Source: Streptomyces sp. NBC_00249
GTDB lineage: Bacteria > Actinomycetota > Actinomycetes > Streptomycetales > Streptomycetaceae
Direction: 5' to 3'
DNA: 64,000 nt
Assembly (NCBI RefSeq): GCF_026342355.1
Contig: NZ_JAPEMV010000002.1
Coordinates: 558,001 to 622,000 of the forward strand
The translations under genes and the position numbers were made by a program. This document shows, piece by piece, positions 40,962 to 50,094 of this stretch. Position 1 is the stretch's first letter, and the number at the start of each line of letters is the position of its first letter. The notes under the pieces were generated by a model. It was not told the origin of the DNA, did no database searches, and saw only the letters and a list, made by a program, of their open reading frames with translations.

Positions 40962-43139
40962 CTACGCGTCGTCAGGATCCTCGCCCCCGGGCTCCTGGCC
41001 TGCGCAGATGGCCAGGACATCGGCCCCGTACCGGTCGAGCTTGCGGCCGCCGACTCCGGAGATCATCGAGAGCTCGCCCGCCTCGGAGGGCGCGGCCTCC
41101 GCGATGGCCATCAGGGTCTTGTCCGTGAAGACGCAGTACGCGGGCAGTCCCTGGTCCTTCGACTGGGCGGCCCGCCACTCGCGCAGCCGCTCGTAGAGGC
41201 CCTCGTCCATGTCGGACGGGCAGTCCTCGCAGCGCATCAGTTTGATGTCCCCGGCCTCGGTCAGGGTCCGGCCGCAGACCCGGCACAGCGCGGGTCCCCG
41301 GCGGCCGCGCTTGCGGGGCCCGTGCCCCTCCGGGGAGCCCGGCCGGCTGCCCGGGGCCGCGGAGCCCGGCCGCAGGCCGTTCAGGAAGCGGCTGGGGCGC
41401 CGGGAGGCCCGGCCGCCCGGGGCCCGGGAGAGCGCCCAGGAGAGGGTCAGGTGCATCCGCGCCCGGGTGACGCCGACGTAGAGGAGCCGGCGCTCCTCCT
41501 CGACCTGCTCGTCGGTCTTGGCGTAGGTGATCGGCATCATGCCGTCGGTGAGGCCGACGAGGAACACGGCGTCCCACTCCAGGCCCTTCGCCGCGTGCAG
41601 CGAGGCGAGGGTGACGCCCTGGACGGTCGGCGCGTGCTGGGCGGCCTTGCGTTCCTCCAGCTCGACGGTGAGGTCGGCCAGGGTCGCGCCGGGCCGGCTG
41701 CGGGCGAAGTCCTCCGCGAGGCGGACCAGCGCGGCCAGGGACTCCCACTGGTCGCGCACGGCGCCGGACCCGGCGGGCGGCTCGCTGCTCCAGCCGGTGG
41801 AGCTGAGCACGGCCCGGACCTGGGAGCCCAGCTCGACGACGTCCTCCAGGAGGGGGTCGTTGCCGGCGGAGCGGGCGGCGCCGCGCAGGGCGAGGACCGC
41901 CTTCTGGACCTCGGCGCGCTCGAAGAAGCGCTCGGCGCCGCGCAGCTGGTAGGGGACCCCGGCGTCGGCGAGGGCCTGCTCGTAGACCTCGGACTGGGCG
42001 TTGATGCGGTAGAGGACCGCGATCTCGCCGGCCGGGACCCCGGCGGCGATCAGGTCCCGGATCCGGTGGGCGACGCCCTCGGCCTCGGCGGGCTCGTCGG
42101 GGTACTCGGCGTAGAGCGGGTCGGGGCCGGCCTCGCGCTGCGAGACCAGTTCGAGGCGGTGCTCGGCGGCCCGGCCCTTGGCCTGGTTCAGCAGGCCGTT
42201 CGCGAGGTGGACCACCTGGGGGGTGGAGCGGTAGTCACGGACCAGCTTGACGACGGTGGCCTGCGGGAAGCGGGTGCGGAAGTTCAGCAGGTGGTCGGGG
42301 GTGGCGCCGGTGAAGGAGTAGATGGTCTGGCTGGCGTCGCCGACGACGCAGAGGTTGTCGCGGTCCCCGAGCCACAGCTCCAGCAGCCGCTGCTGGAGCG
42401 GGCTGACGTCCTGGTACTCGTCGACCACGAAGTGCTGGTACTGGGTGCGGATCTGCTCGGCGATGTCGTGGCGGTCCTGGAGGATGCCGACGGTGAGGAG
42501 CAGCACGTCCTCGAAGTCGATCATGCCGCGGTCGCGCTTGAGCTGCTCGTACGTCCCGTAGATCTGGGCGATCTCGGCCATGTCCCGGGGGGCCTCGCGG
42601 CCCGCCTTGAGGGCGGCGGCCGGGTAGTCGGCGGGGACGGTCTGGGTGACCTTGGCCCACTCGATCTCACCCGTGACGTCGCGCAGCTCGTTGCGGTCGA
42701 GGCGGATGCGGCAGCGGGAGCCGGCCTCGGCCACGAACTGGATCTTGCGCTCCAGGAGCCGGGGCACCTCCCCGCCGACGGCCCGGGGCCAGAAGTACTG
42801 GAGCTGGCGCAGGGCGGCGGAGTGGAAGGTGCGGGCCTGGACCCCGCCCGCGCCCAAAGTGCGCAGGCGGCCGCGCATCTCTCCGGCGGCGCGGTTGGTG
42901 AAGGTGACGGCCAGCACACTGGCCGGCATGAGCTGGCCGGACTGGACGCCGTAGGCGATGCGGTGGGTGATCGCGCGGGTCTTGCCGGTACCGGCGCCCG
43001 CCAGCACGCACACCGGCCCGCGCAGGGTCGTGGCGACCTCGCGCTGCTCCGGGTCGAGGCCCAGGAGCACGGCGTCGGCATCGGCCGCGCCGGTGCCCGC
43101 GCCGGACGGGAAAGCTGAGGAGTGCGTTGCTGATGTCAC
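40962..43139 (-). CDS. uvrD2: ATP-dependent DNA helicase UvrD2
   Basis: 725 aa, superfamily 1A helicase. Walker A in VLAGAGTGKTRAITHRIAYG (near residue 45), DEXX motif FVVDEYQDVSP, motif III GDASQTIYSFTGA, motif IV-VI including VTLASLHAAKGLEWDAVFLV and LLYVGVTRARMHL. A tetracysteine module (CRVCGRT and CEDC) joins the motor to a C-terminal HRDC domain, the architecture of mycobacterial UvrD2, which needs that module for helicase activity. GTG 43139. Divergent from the mycoredoxin gene, upstream of wblC. Confidence 0.95.
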   Translation of the reverse strand: MTSATHSSAFPSGAGTGAADADAVLLGLDPEQREVATTLRGPVCVLAGAGTGKTRAITHRIAYGVQSGQLMPASVLAVTFTNRAAGEMRGRLRTLGAGGVQARTFHSAALRQLQYFWPRAVGGEVPRLLERKIQFVAEAGSRCRIRLDRNELRDVTGEIEWAKVTQTVPADYPAAALKAGREAPRDMAEIAQIYGTYEQLKRDRGMIDFEDVLLLTVGILQDRHDIAEQIRTQYQHFVVDEYQDVSPLQQRLLELWLGDRDNLCVVGDASQTIYSFTGATPDHLLNFRTRFPQATVVKLVRDYRSTPQVVHLANGLLNQAKGRAAEHRLELVSQREAGPDPLYAEYPDEPAEAEGVAHRIRDLIAAGVPAGEIAVLYRINAQSEVYEQALADAGVPYQLRGAERFFERAEVQKAVLALRGAARSAGNDPLLEDVVELGSQVRAVLSSTGWSSEPPAGSGAVRDQWESLAALVRLAEDFARSRPGATLADLTVELEERKAAQHAPTVQGVTLASLHAAKGLEWDAVFLVGLTDGMMPITYAKTDEQVEEERRLLYVGVTRARMHLTLSWALSRAPGGRASRRPSRFLNGLRPGSAAPGSRPGSPEGHGPRKRGRRGPALCRVCGRTLTEAGDIKLMRCEDCPSDMDEGLYERLREWRAAQSKDQGLPAYCVFTDKTLMAIAEAAPSEAGELSMISGVGGRKLDRYGADVLAICAGQEPGGEDPDDA

Positions 43140-43241
43140 CCCGCCATGCTGCCAGGTCCGGTGGGCCGGGCGGGAAAGTTGTCCACAGGCCGGGGTCGCG
43201 GGCGGTTTGTCGTACCGGTGGTGGTGCGGGCGGGCCGGGCG

Positions 43242-43267
43242 GGAATGGCCGGGGGTCCTCGTACGTT
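43242..43267 (+). promoter_or_regulatory. SigR-dependent promoter of the mycoredoxin gene
   Basis: GGAAT (43242-43246), exactly 18 nt, GTT (43265-43267), a perfect SigR promoter. Predicted start near 43274 gives a ~36-nt leader to the ATG at 43310. Confidence 0.85.
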
Positions 43268-43309
43268 CGAGTACTCGGACCACCGAGCCCTCACGAAGGA
43301 GAGCGCAGC

Positions 43310-43570
43310 ATGCAGGACACGGGCACCGTCACGATGTACAGCACGACCTGGTGCGGCTACTGCCGTCGGCTGAAGACGCAGCTGGACCGGGAGGGCATCG
43401 CCTACAACGAGATCAACATCGAACTCGACCCGGAGTCCGCGGCATTCGTGGAGAAGGCGAACGGCGGCAACCAGACCGTTCCCACCGTCCTTGTGAAGTC
43501 CTCGGCGGGCGCCGAGTCCGTCATGACGAACCCGAGCCTCGCGCAGGTCAAGCAGGCCCTCGCCGTCTGA
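43310..43570 (+). CDS. mrx1: Mycoredoxin (glutaredoxin-fold mycothiol-dependent oxidoreductase)
   Basis: 86 aa thioredoxin-fold protein. Redox motif WCGYC at residues 14-18 region (YSTTWCGYCRRLKTQL) and the cis-proline segment QTVPTVLV. Mycoredoxins reduce protein-mycothiol mixed disulfides in Actinobacteria. ATG 43310 follows GAAGGAGAG. The gene lies between uvrD2 and nudC, as Rv3198A does in M. tuberculosis, which supports the symbol. A perfect SigR promoter places it under the sigR-rsrA switch encoded 32 kb away. Confidence 0.93.
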   Translation: MQDTGTVTMYSTTWCGYCRRLKTQLDREGIAYNEINIELDPESAAFVEKANGGNQTVPTVLVKSSAGAESVMTNPSLAQVKQALAV

Positions 43571-43591
43571 CGTCCCGCGTGCACGAACAGA

Positions 43592-43618
43592 AAGGCCCCC
43601 GCCCGAGGCGGGGGCCTT
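43592..43618. terminator. Bidirectional terminator between mycoredoxin gene and nudC
   Basis: Perfect 12-bp stem (43592-43603 with 43607-43618), loop CGA, with A-rich and T-rich flanks, 21 nt after the mycoredoxin stop. Confidence 0.85.
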
Positions 43619-43635
43619 CTGCTGTGTGACGAACG

Positions 43636-44574
43636 TTACGCCGGGACGGCGGCCGGCTTCGGGAGGGGCTGGCCGTACCAGCGCTCCACCAGACGGGCCG
43701 CGATGGAGATGCCCGACGGTGGCAGGAGCTCGCCGGACTCGATCGCCGCGCGCAGGTCCTCGCGGGAGAACCAGCGGGCCTCCTGGATCTCCTCGCCGTC
43801 GACCGTGATCTCCGAGGAGACGGCGCGGGCGTTGAAGCCGAGCATCAGGCTGTACGGGAACGGCCAGGGCTGGCTGGCGACGTACTCGACCTCGCCGATC
43901 CGCACGCCCGCCTCCTCCCACACCTCGCGGATCACCGACTGCTCGATGGACTCGCCCGGCTCCACGAACCCGGCCAGCGTCGAGAAGCGGCCCTCCGGCC
44001 AGTGCACCTGGCGGCCCAGCAGCGCGCGGTCCTGCTCGTCCGTGACCAGCATGATCACGGCCGGGTCGGTGCGCGGGTAGTGCTCGGCGCCGCAGCCCGG
44101 GCAGCGGCGGATGTGGCCGGCCGCCGCGACGACGGTGCGCTCGCCGCAGCGGGAGCAGAACCGGTGCATGCGCTGCCAGTTCTCCAGTGCCACCGCGTGC
44201 ACCATCAGCCCGGCGTCGCGCGGGGACAGCAGGAGTCCGGCCTCGCGCAGCCCGGCCGGGCGGGCCGACTGGTCCATGCGGCCCGGCAGGGAGTCCTTCT
44301 GCAGCGCGAAGTACCGTACGCCGTCCTCGTCCGTGCCCAGGAAGTAGCGGTGGGTCTCGGTGACCGGGGCCTCGAAGGCCGGGGTCATGACGATGCCGGT
44401 GCCGCCGTCGGGGGTGTCGTCGATCAGCACCTGGCCGCCGGAGACCACGAAGACGCGGGTCGTCGGGTGGCTCCAGGCGGCCGCGAGCCACGCCTCGTCG
44501 AGGCGGTGGTGCGCGGCGCGGTCGATCCCGCTGGGCGCGGCGAGCGAGAGAGGGCGCTCGGTATGGGTGCTCAC
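43636..44574 (-). CDS. nudC: NAD(+) diphosphatase NudC
   Basis: 312 aa. A zinc ribbon (CSRCGER and CPGCGAEHYPR) precedes the Nudix box GFVEPGESIEQSVIREVWEE plus AG, with the SQPWPFPYSLMLGF segment that marks NADH/NAD-capped RNA pyrophosphatases. Hydrolyses NAD(H) and can decap NAD-RNA in the family. GTG 44574 with GGAAG 6 nt upstream is chosen over a TTG at 44607. Neighbours uvrD2 and the mycoredoxin gene, as in mycobacteria. Confidence 0.95.
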   Translation of the reverse strand: MSTHTERPLSLAAPSGIDRAAHHRLDEAWLAAAWSHPTTRVFVVSGGQVLIDDTPDGGTGIVMTPAFEAPVTETHRYFLGTDEDGVRYFALQKDSLPGRMDQSARPAGLREAGLLLSPRDAGLMVHAVALENWQRMHRFCSRCGERTVVAAAGHIRRCPGCGAEHYPRTDPAVIMLVTDEQDRALLGRQVHWPEGRFSTLAGFVEPGESIEQSVIREVWEEAGVRIGEVEYVASQPWPFPYSLMLGFNARAVSSEITVDGEEIQEARWFSREDLRAAIESGELLPPSGISIAARLVERWYGQPLPKPAAVPA

Positions 44575-44670
44575 AGGTACTTCCAACTCCCCCGGTGGGT
44601 GGGACAAGGCAGGCTGCTGGTGCGTGGCGTGGGGCGGGTGGTGCGGGTGGGTGGGGCGTGGGGCGTGGGG

Positions 44671-46074
44671 TCAGGCGGGCTTCCAGTGGGCCGCCAGGTC
44701 GCCCCAGAGGTAGGCGGTCGTCTCGACGCCCTTCAGGAGCAGGTCCAGCTCGACCTTCTCGTTCGGCGAGTGCCAGCCGTCGGAGGGGACGGAGATGCCG
44801 AGGAAGAGCACGGGCGCGTCCAGGACGTCCTGGAGGTCGGCGGCCGGCCCCGATCCGCCCTCGCGGGTGAAGCGGACCGGCTGCCCGAAGGCGCGGCCCA
44901 TGGCCCGGACGACGGACTGCAGGGCGGGGTGGTCCAGCGGGGTGAGGCACGGCCGGGTGGGGGCGCCGAAGGTGACGCAGTGCCGGATCCCGGCGGGGAC
45001 GCGGGCGTCGACCCAGTCCCGGACGGCCGCCTCGACCTCGTACGGGTCCTGCCCCGACACCAGGCGGAACGACAGCTTCAGGTGCGCGGAGGCGGGCACG
45101 ATGGTCTTGCCGCCGGGGCCCTGGTAGCCGCCGCCGATGCCGTTGACCTCGGCGGTCGGACGGGCCCAGACCCGCTCCAGGGTGGAGTAGCCGGCCTCGC
45201 CCGCGGCCGCGTGGGACTTGGCGGTACGGAGCCACTCGGCCTCGTCGAAGGGCAGCTCGGCGATCAGCGCGCGCTCGGTGTCCGTGAGCTCGGTGATGTT
45301 GTCGTAGAAGCCCGGGATCGTGACCCGCTCGTCCTCGTCGTGCAGAGCGGCGACGATGCGGGCGGCGACGGTCGCCGGGTTCGGCACGGCCCCGCCGAAG
45401 GCACCCGAGTGGATGTCCTGGTCGGGTCCGTGGAAGCTGATCTCGCAGTCGGCGACGCCGCGCATGCCGGTGCAGACGGTGGGGGTGGTCTCGGACCACA
45501 TGCCGGTGTCGGAGACGATCACGACATCGGCCGCGAGCTCCGCGGCGCGGGCCTCGACGAGCTCGCGGAAGTTCGGGGAGCCCGACTCCTCCTCGCCCTC
45601 GATCAGCAGCTTCAGGTGCACGGCGGGGGCGGCGGCGCCGGTCGCGGCCAGGTGGGCGCGCACGCCGAGGGTGTGGAAGAAGACCTGGCCCTTGTCGTCG
45701 GCCGCGCCGCGCCCGTACATGCGGCCGTCCTTGACCACCGGCTCGAACGGCTCGGTGTGCCAGCCGTCGGCGAGGGCGGCGGGCTGCACGTCGTGGTGGC
45801 CGTAGACGAGGACGGTGGGGGCGGCCGGGTCGGCGGCGGGCCAGTGCGCGAAGACGGCGGGGGCGCCGTCGGTCTCCCAGACCTCGGTGACCGGGAAGCC
45901 GGTCTCCTTGAGCTTCGCCGCCAGCCATTCGGCGCTGCGGCGTACGTCGTCCGCGTGCTCGGGCTGCGCCGAGACGGACGGGATCCGCAGCCACTCGGCG
46001 AGGTCGTCGAGGAAGGCCGCGCGGTGGCTGTCGATGTACGTGCGGACGACGCTGTCCGCCGGGGTTTCGCTCAT
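44671..46074 (-). CDS. M20 family dipeptidase
   Basis: 467 aa. Zinc peptidase core: VLVYGHHDVQPA (first ligand) near residue 88, GRGAADDKGQVFFH, and LIEGEEESGSPNF with catalytic glutamate pair; later DTGMWSETTPT and HSGAFGGAVPNP of the lid domain. A cytosolic di- or tripeptidase is expected from the family. ATG 46074 begins the normal N-terminus; the longer frame to 46143 overlaps adnB and is rejected. Only 10 bp downstream of adnB, so likely co-transcribed. Confidence 0.93.
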   Translation of the reverse strand: MSETPADSVVRTYIDSHRAAFLDDLAEWLRIPSVSAQPEHADDVRRSAEWLAAKLKETGFPVTEVWETDGAPAVFAHWPAADPAAPTVLVYGHHDVQPAALADGWHTEPFEPVVKDGRMYGRGAADDKGQVFFHTLGVRAHLAATGAAAPAVHLKLLIEGEEESGSPNFRELVEARAAELAADVVIVSDTGMWSETTPTVCTGMRGVADCEISFHGPDQDIHSGAFGGAVPNPATVAARIVAALHDEDERVTIPGFYDNITELTDTERALIAELPFDEAEWLRTAKSHAAAGEAGYSTLERVWARPTAEVNGIGGGYQGPGGKTIVPASAHLKLSFRLVSGQDPYEVEAAVRDWVDARVPAGIRHCVTFGAPTRPCLTPLDHPALQSVVRAMGRAFGQPVRFTREGGSGPAADLQDVLDAPVLFLGISVPSDGWHSPNEKVELDLLLKGVETTAYLWGDLAAHWKPA

Positions 46075-46084
46075 GGCCACGAGC

Positions 46085-49000
46085 CTATCCGTCCGCCCGA
46101 GGGTCACTGTCCGTGCCCGTTTTGCCTTGGAGGATCCGCTCAAGACGGGCCCGGCCGGGAAGGCCGCGGGGGCGGATCACGCGGCCGCTGCGCACGTGCA
46201 GGAAGGCTGCGCCGACCTGGTCGAGGGGGGTGCCGGTGGCTTCCGCCCAGGCGAGGCGGTACACGGCGAGCTGGAGGGGGTCGGCCTGGGTGGTCCGGCC
46301 GGTCTTCCAGTCGACGACCTCGTACGAGCCGTCCGGGTTCTTGTACACGGCGTCGATCCGGCCGCGGATCACCCGGCCGGCGAGGGTGAGCTGGACCGGG
46401 GCCTCCATCCGGTACGGGGTGCGCTCGGCGTACTCGCTGCGCTCGAAGGCCGCCTTGAGGGCTTCGAGGTCGGCCTCGTCGGCGACGTCCTGGTCGGAGC
46501 CGGGCAGCTCGGTGTCCGGGTCGAGGACGTCGAGGAGCGGCAGGGGCAGCTCGTCGAAACGGGACTCCACCCAGGCGTGGAAACGGGTGCCCTGGCGGGC
46601 GGCGGGCTGCGGAGGCCTGGGCATGGGGCGGGCGAGATCGCGTACGAAGCCCTGCTCGTCGGCGGCGAGCCGCAGGAGCTGGCTCGCGGACAGGGCGGAG
46701 GGCAGCTCGACGTCCCGGACGGCTGCGCGGGCGCGGCGGAGCTCGCCCTCGAGGGCGTCGAGGTCACGGTCCCAGGAGGCGATGGCGCGGGCCTCTTCGG
46801 GGGTCAGGGCCGTTGCCCTGCCGGGCGGGGCGTGGTCCGCCGGCGCGGCGGGCTCCCCGGCCCAGAGGTCGCCCGGGGCGCCGGCCCCGGAGCCCCGGTC
46901 GGGGTGCGCGGGGGCGCCCGGCGCGGGGCGCTGCGCGGGGAGCTGCGCGTGCTCCCCGGCCCACGGATCCTCGTCGGGCTCCGGCGGCTCCCCCGCCCAG
47001 GGGTCGTCACCGGCGGGGTGCGGCGGGGCTGCCGCCCAGGGGGCATCGGCCGGCGGGCCGGAAGCGGTCCTGGCGGGGGTGGCGGGCTCCCCGGCCCAGA
47101 GGTCGTCCGGGGTGCCGGGCGCGGCGGGGCCGGGGAGGTCGTCCCCCACCCCGCCCCTTCCCGAAACCGGGGCTGCGCCCCGGACCCCGTGGGGTTCCGC
47201 CGGGGCTCCGCCCCAGGGGTCGACGGGCACGGCTTCGCCGGCCCAGAGACCGTCTCCGGGCAGGCCGGCACCGGCACCGGGCAGGGACGAACCCGCGGAC
47301 GCCGCCCCGGGCGGGGCCGGGAGCGCGCGACCATCGGCCGCAGGGTCCCCCGCCCAGGGGTCGGCCTCGGGCGGGGCCGGGGGTGGGGCGAAGGGCGGGT
47401 CCCCCGCCCAGGGGTCGGGCTCCGGGGGTTCCGTGGCGTAGGAGGGGTCCTCGCAGTGGGGGGGCCACAGGTAGGGGTCGTCGGGGGTGGGGTCGGGCGG
47501 GGTCCGGGGGTGGGGCGGGGTCGGGGGGTGGGCGAGGTGGGATTCGACCAGGGCGGCGGCTCGGCGGCGGAGGGTGAGGGACGTGGGGTCCAGGGGGAGG
47601 GGCCAGGAGTGGTCCGGGGTGGCGTCGGTGGCCAGGGCCGGGTTCTCGGCGTCCGGGGCGGGCTCCTCGGCCCAGGCGTCGATCTCGCCGTAGCCGGCCT
47701 CGCAGTGGGTACGCAGGGCTTCCAGGAACTCCGACGGGCCGCGGCGGCGCTTCTGGGTGGGGCCCCACCAGTGGCCGGAGGCCAGCAGCAGGGAGCGGGG
47801 GCGGGTGAAGGTCACGTAGCCGAGGCGGAGTTCCTCGGTCTGCTTGTGGGTCTTGAGGGAGGCCTTGAAGGACTTCAGGCCGGCCGAGGTCCACGCCGGG
47901 TCGGCGGGCAGGGTGGGGGCGTCCCCGCGCAGGGCGTACGGGAGGACCTTCGCGTACGAGGTCCAGGCCTCGGGGGCCTTGTCCTTGGGGAAGGAGCCCG
48001 CGCACAGGTCGGGGACGACGACCACGTCCCACTCGAGGCCCTTGGACTTGTGGGCGGTGAGGACCTTCACGGTGTTCTCGCCGCCGGGCAGGGCGTGGTC
48101 GAGGCCCTTCTCGTACTGGGCGGCGGTGCGCAGGAAGGCCAGGAAGGCCAGCAGGGTGGCCTGCCCGTCGAGGGCGGCGAAACCGGCCGCGACGTCCATG
48201 AAGTGCGACAGGGTCTCGCGCCGGCGGGCGGCCAGCGCGTGCGGGGACGCGGAGAGCTCCACCTCCAGGCCGGTGGTGGACAGGACGCGGTGCAGGACGT
48301 CCATCAGCGGGTCGGCGAGGGAGCGCCGCAGGTCCCGCAGTTCCTGCGCGAGGTGCGCGAAGCGGACCCGGGCGGCGGCGGAGAAGGGGAGGTCGTCGGG
48401 GGCTTGGCCGGCTCCGTCGAGGAAGGTCTCCAGGGCGTCGGCCAGGGAGACGATCTCCGCCGGGTCCACGCCCTCGACCGCCGCCGCGAGCCGCCCGTCG
48501 GGGCCGTCGTCGGCGGAGGCGCGGGCCACCAGCTGCCGGGCCCGGCGGCCGAGCAGGGCCAGGTCGCGGGCGCCGATGCGCCAGCGCGGGCCGATGAGGA
48601 GGCGGACCAGGGCGGCGTTGGCGCCGGGGTCCTGGAGCACCTCGCACACCGAGACGAGGTCGGCGACCTCGGGGAGGTGCAGGAGCCCGGACAGGCCGAC
48701 GACCTCCACCGGTACGTCCCGGGCGACCAGGACCGCCTGGATCCGCGCGAAGTCGGCGGCGGAGCGGCACAGCACGGCGATCTCGCCGGGCTCCTTGCCC
48801 GTGCGCACCAGGTGCGCGACGGAGTCGCCGAGCCACTCCAGTTCCTCGGCGTGGGTGTTCAGCAGGGCGCAGCGGACCTGGCCGTCGCGCTCGGCGCCCG
48901 GGGCGGCGCGCAGCGCCTCGACGCCCTCGTGCATGGCGCGCAGCGGGGCGGCGAGGCCGTTGGCGAGGTCGAGGAGGCGGCCGCCGCTGCGCCGGTTCTC

Positions 49001-50041
49001 GCTGAGCGAGAGGCGGGTGGCGGGGCGGCCGTCGGCGTGCGGGAAGTGCTCGGGGAAGTCGTCGAGGTTGGCGACGGAGGCTCCGCGCCAGCCGTAGATG
49101 GCCTGGCAGGGGTCGCCGACGGCGGTCACGGCGTGACCCGTGCCCCCGCCGAACAGTCCGGACAGCAGCAGCCGCTGGGCGACGGAGGTGTCCTGGTACT
49201 CGTCGAGGAGGACGACGCGGAACTCCTGGCGGAGCAGGGTCCCCACCTCGGGCCGGGTGGTGGCGAGGCGGGCGGAGAGGGCTATCTGGTCGCCGAAGTC
49301 GAAGAGGTCGCGGGAGCGTTTGGCGGCGCGGTAGCGCTCGACGAGTTCCAGCAGCTCCAGGCGGCCGCGTACGGCTTCGGGGACCTTGCGCAGGTCCTCG
49401 TTGGTGAGTTTGACCTCGACGAGGGAGTCCAGCAGCCCGGTGTCGTACGCGCGCAGGGCGGCCGGTTCGACGAGGTGCTCGGAGAGCTCCCCGTCGAGCG
49501 CGAGGAGGTCGCCGACCAGGTCGGGGACGGACTTGGTGAGGGACGGGTACGGGCCGGGGGCCTCGCGGAGTACCTTCGCGGCGAGCTGGAAGCGGGTGGC
49601 GTCGGCGAGGAGGCGGGCGCTGGGCTCCAGCCCGATGCGCAGGCCGTGGTCCTTGAGGAGCTGTCCGGCGAAGGCGTGGTAGGTGGAGATGCGGGGCTCG
49701 CCGCCGGCCGACCCGGCCTCGTGCGGGGAGGGGTCCGGGTCGGTGATGCCGGCCCGGGCGAGTGCCTTGCGGACGCGTTCGGCGAGCTCGCCGGCGGCCT
49801 TGTTGGTGAAGGTGAGGCCGAGGACCTGTTCGGGGGCGACGGCTCCGGTGCCGACGAGCCAGACCACGCGGGCGGCCATGACGGTGGTCTTGCCGGAGCC
49901 GGCGCCCGCGACGATCACCTGGGGGTCGGGCGGGGCGGCGGCGCAGGCCAGCTGTTCGGGCGTGAACGGGATCCCGAGGAGCTCCTTGAGCTGCTCGGGA
50001 TCGGTGAGGACGGGCGCGCGCCCGGACTCGTACGCGGTCAC
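46085..50041 (-). CDS. adnB: Helicase-nuclease AdnB subunit with a repeat-rich linker
   Basis: 1318 aa. UvrD-type motor: GAGSGKTT at residues 46-53, VLLDEYQDTSVAQR, GDPCQAIYGWRGAS, LTAHKSKGLEWDVVVVPDLC. C-terminal RecB-family nuclease: GRIDAVYKNPDGSYEVVDWK then TGR near residue 1240. AdnAB resects double-strand breaks in Actinobacteria that lack RecBCD-type processing. Between them (about residues 840-1080) lies a Pro/Ala/Gly linker with some ten DPWAGEP-like units, making this subunit ~200 residues longer than mycobacterial AdnB. Start GTG 50041, 53 nt after adnA. Confidence 0.93.
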   Translation of the reverse strand: MTAYESGRAPVLTDPEQLKELLGIPFTPEQLACAAAPPDPQVIVAGAGSGKTTVMAARVVWLVGTGAVAPEQVLGLTFTNKAAGELAERVRKALARAGITDPDPSPHEAGSAGGEPRISTYHAFAGQLLKDHGLRIGLEPSARLLADATRFQLAAKVLREAPGPYPSLTKSVPDLVGDLLALDGELSEHLVEPAALRAYDTGLLDSLVEVKLTNEDLRKVPEAVRGRLELLELVERYRAAKRSRDLFDFGDQIALSARLATTRPEVGTLLRQEFRVVLLDEYQDTSVAQRLLLSGLFGGGTGHAVTAVGDPCQAIYGWRGASVANLDDFPEHFPHADGRPATRLSLSENRRSGGRLLDLANGLAAPLRAMHEGVEALRAAPGAERDGQVRCALLNTHAEELEWLGDSVAHLVRTGKEPGEIAVLCRSAADFARIQAVLVARDVPVEVVGLSGLLHLPEVADLVSVCEVLQDPGANAALVRLLIGPRWRIGARDLALLGRRARQLVARASADDGPDGRLAAAVEGVDPAEIVSLADALETFLDGAGQAPDDLPFSAAARVRFAHLAQELRDLRRSLADPLMDVLHRVLSTTGLEVELSASPHALAARRRETLSHFMDVAAGFAALDGQATLLAFLAFLRTAAQYEKGLDHALPGGENTVKVLTAHKSKGLEWDVVVVPDLCAGSFPKDKAPEAWTSYAKVLPYALRGDAPTLPADPAWTSAGLKSFKASLKTHKQTEELRLGYVTFTRPRSLLLASGHWWGPTQKRRRGPSEFLEALRTHCEAGYGEIDAWAEEPAPDAENPALATDATPDHSWPLPLDPTSLTLRRRAAALVESHLAHPPTPPHPRTPPDPTPDDPYLWPPHCEDPSYATEPPEPDPWAGDPPFAPPPAPPEADPWAGDPAADGRALPAPPGAASAGSSLPGAGAGLPGDGLWAGEAVPVDPWGGAPAEPHGVRGAAPVSGRGGVGDDLPGPAAPGTPDDLWAGEPATPARTASGPPADAPWAAAPPHPAGDDPWAGEPPEPDEDPWAGEHAQLPAQRPAPGAPAHPDRGSGAGAPGDLWAGEPAAPADHAPPGRATALTPEEARAIASWDRDLDALEGELRRARAAVRDVELPSALSASQLLRLAADEQGFVRDLARPMPRPPQPAARQGTRFHAWVESRFDELPLPLLDVLDPDTELPGSDQDVADEADLEALKAAFERSEYAERTPYRMEAPVQLTLAGRVIRGRIDAVYKNPDGSYEVVDWKTGRTTQADPLQLAVYRLAWAEATGTPLDQVGAAFLHVRSGRVIRPRGLPGRARLERILQGKTGTDSDPRADG
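47141..47188 (-). repeat. 48-bp dispersed element inside adnB
   Basis: Exact inverted copy of 57456-57503. It contains the palindrome CCGGGGC-tgc-GCCCCGG. In adnB it is translated as VRGAAPVSGRGGVGDD within the linker. Confidence 0.9.
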
Positions 50042-50094
50042 CCCAAAAGGCTAGCCGCCCGCACCGACAGTCCCGGACGGCGAGAGCCGCCGTC

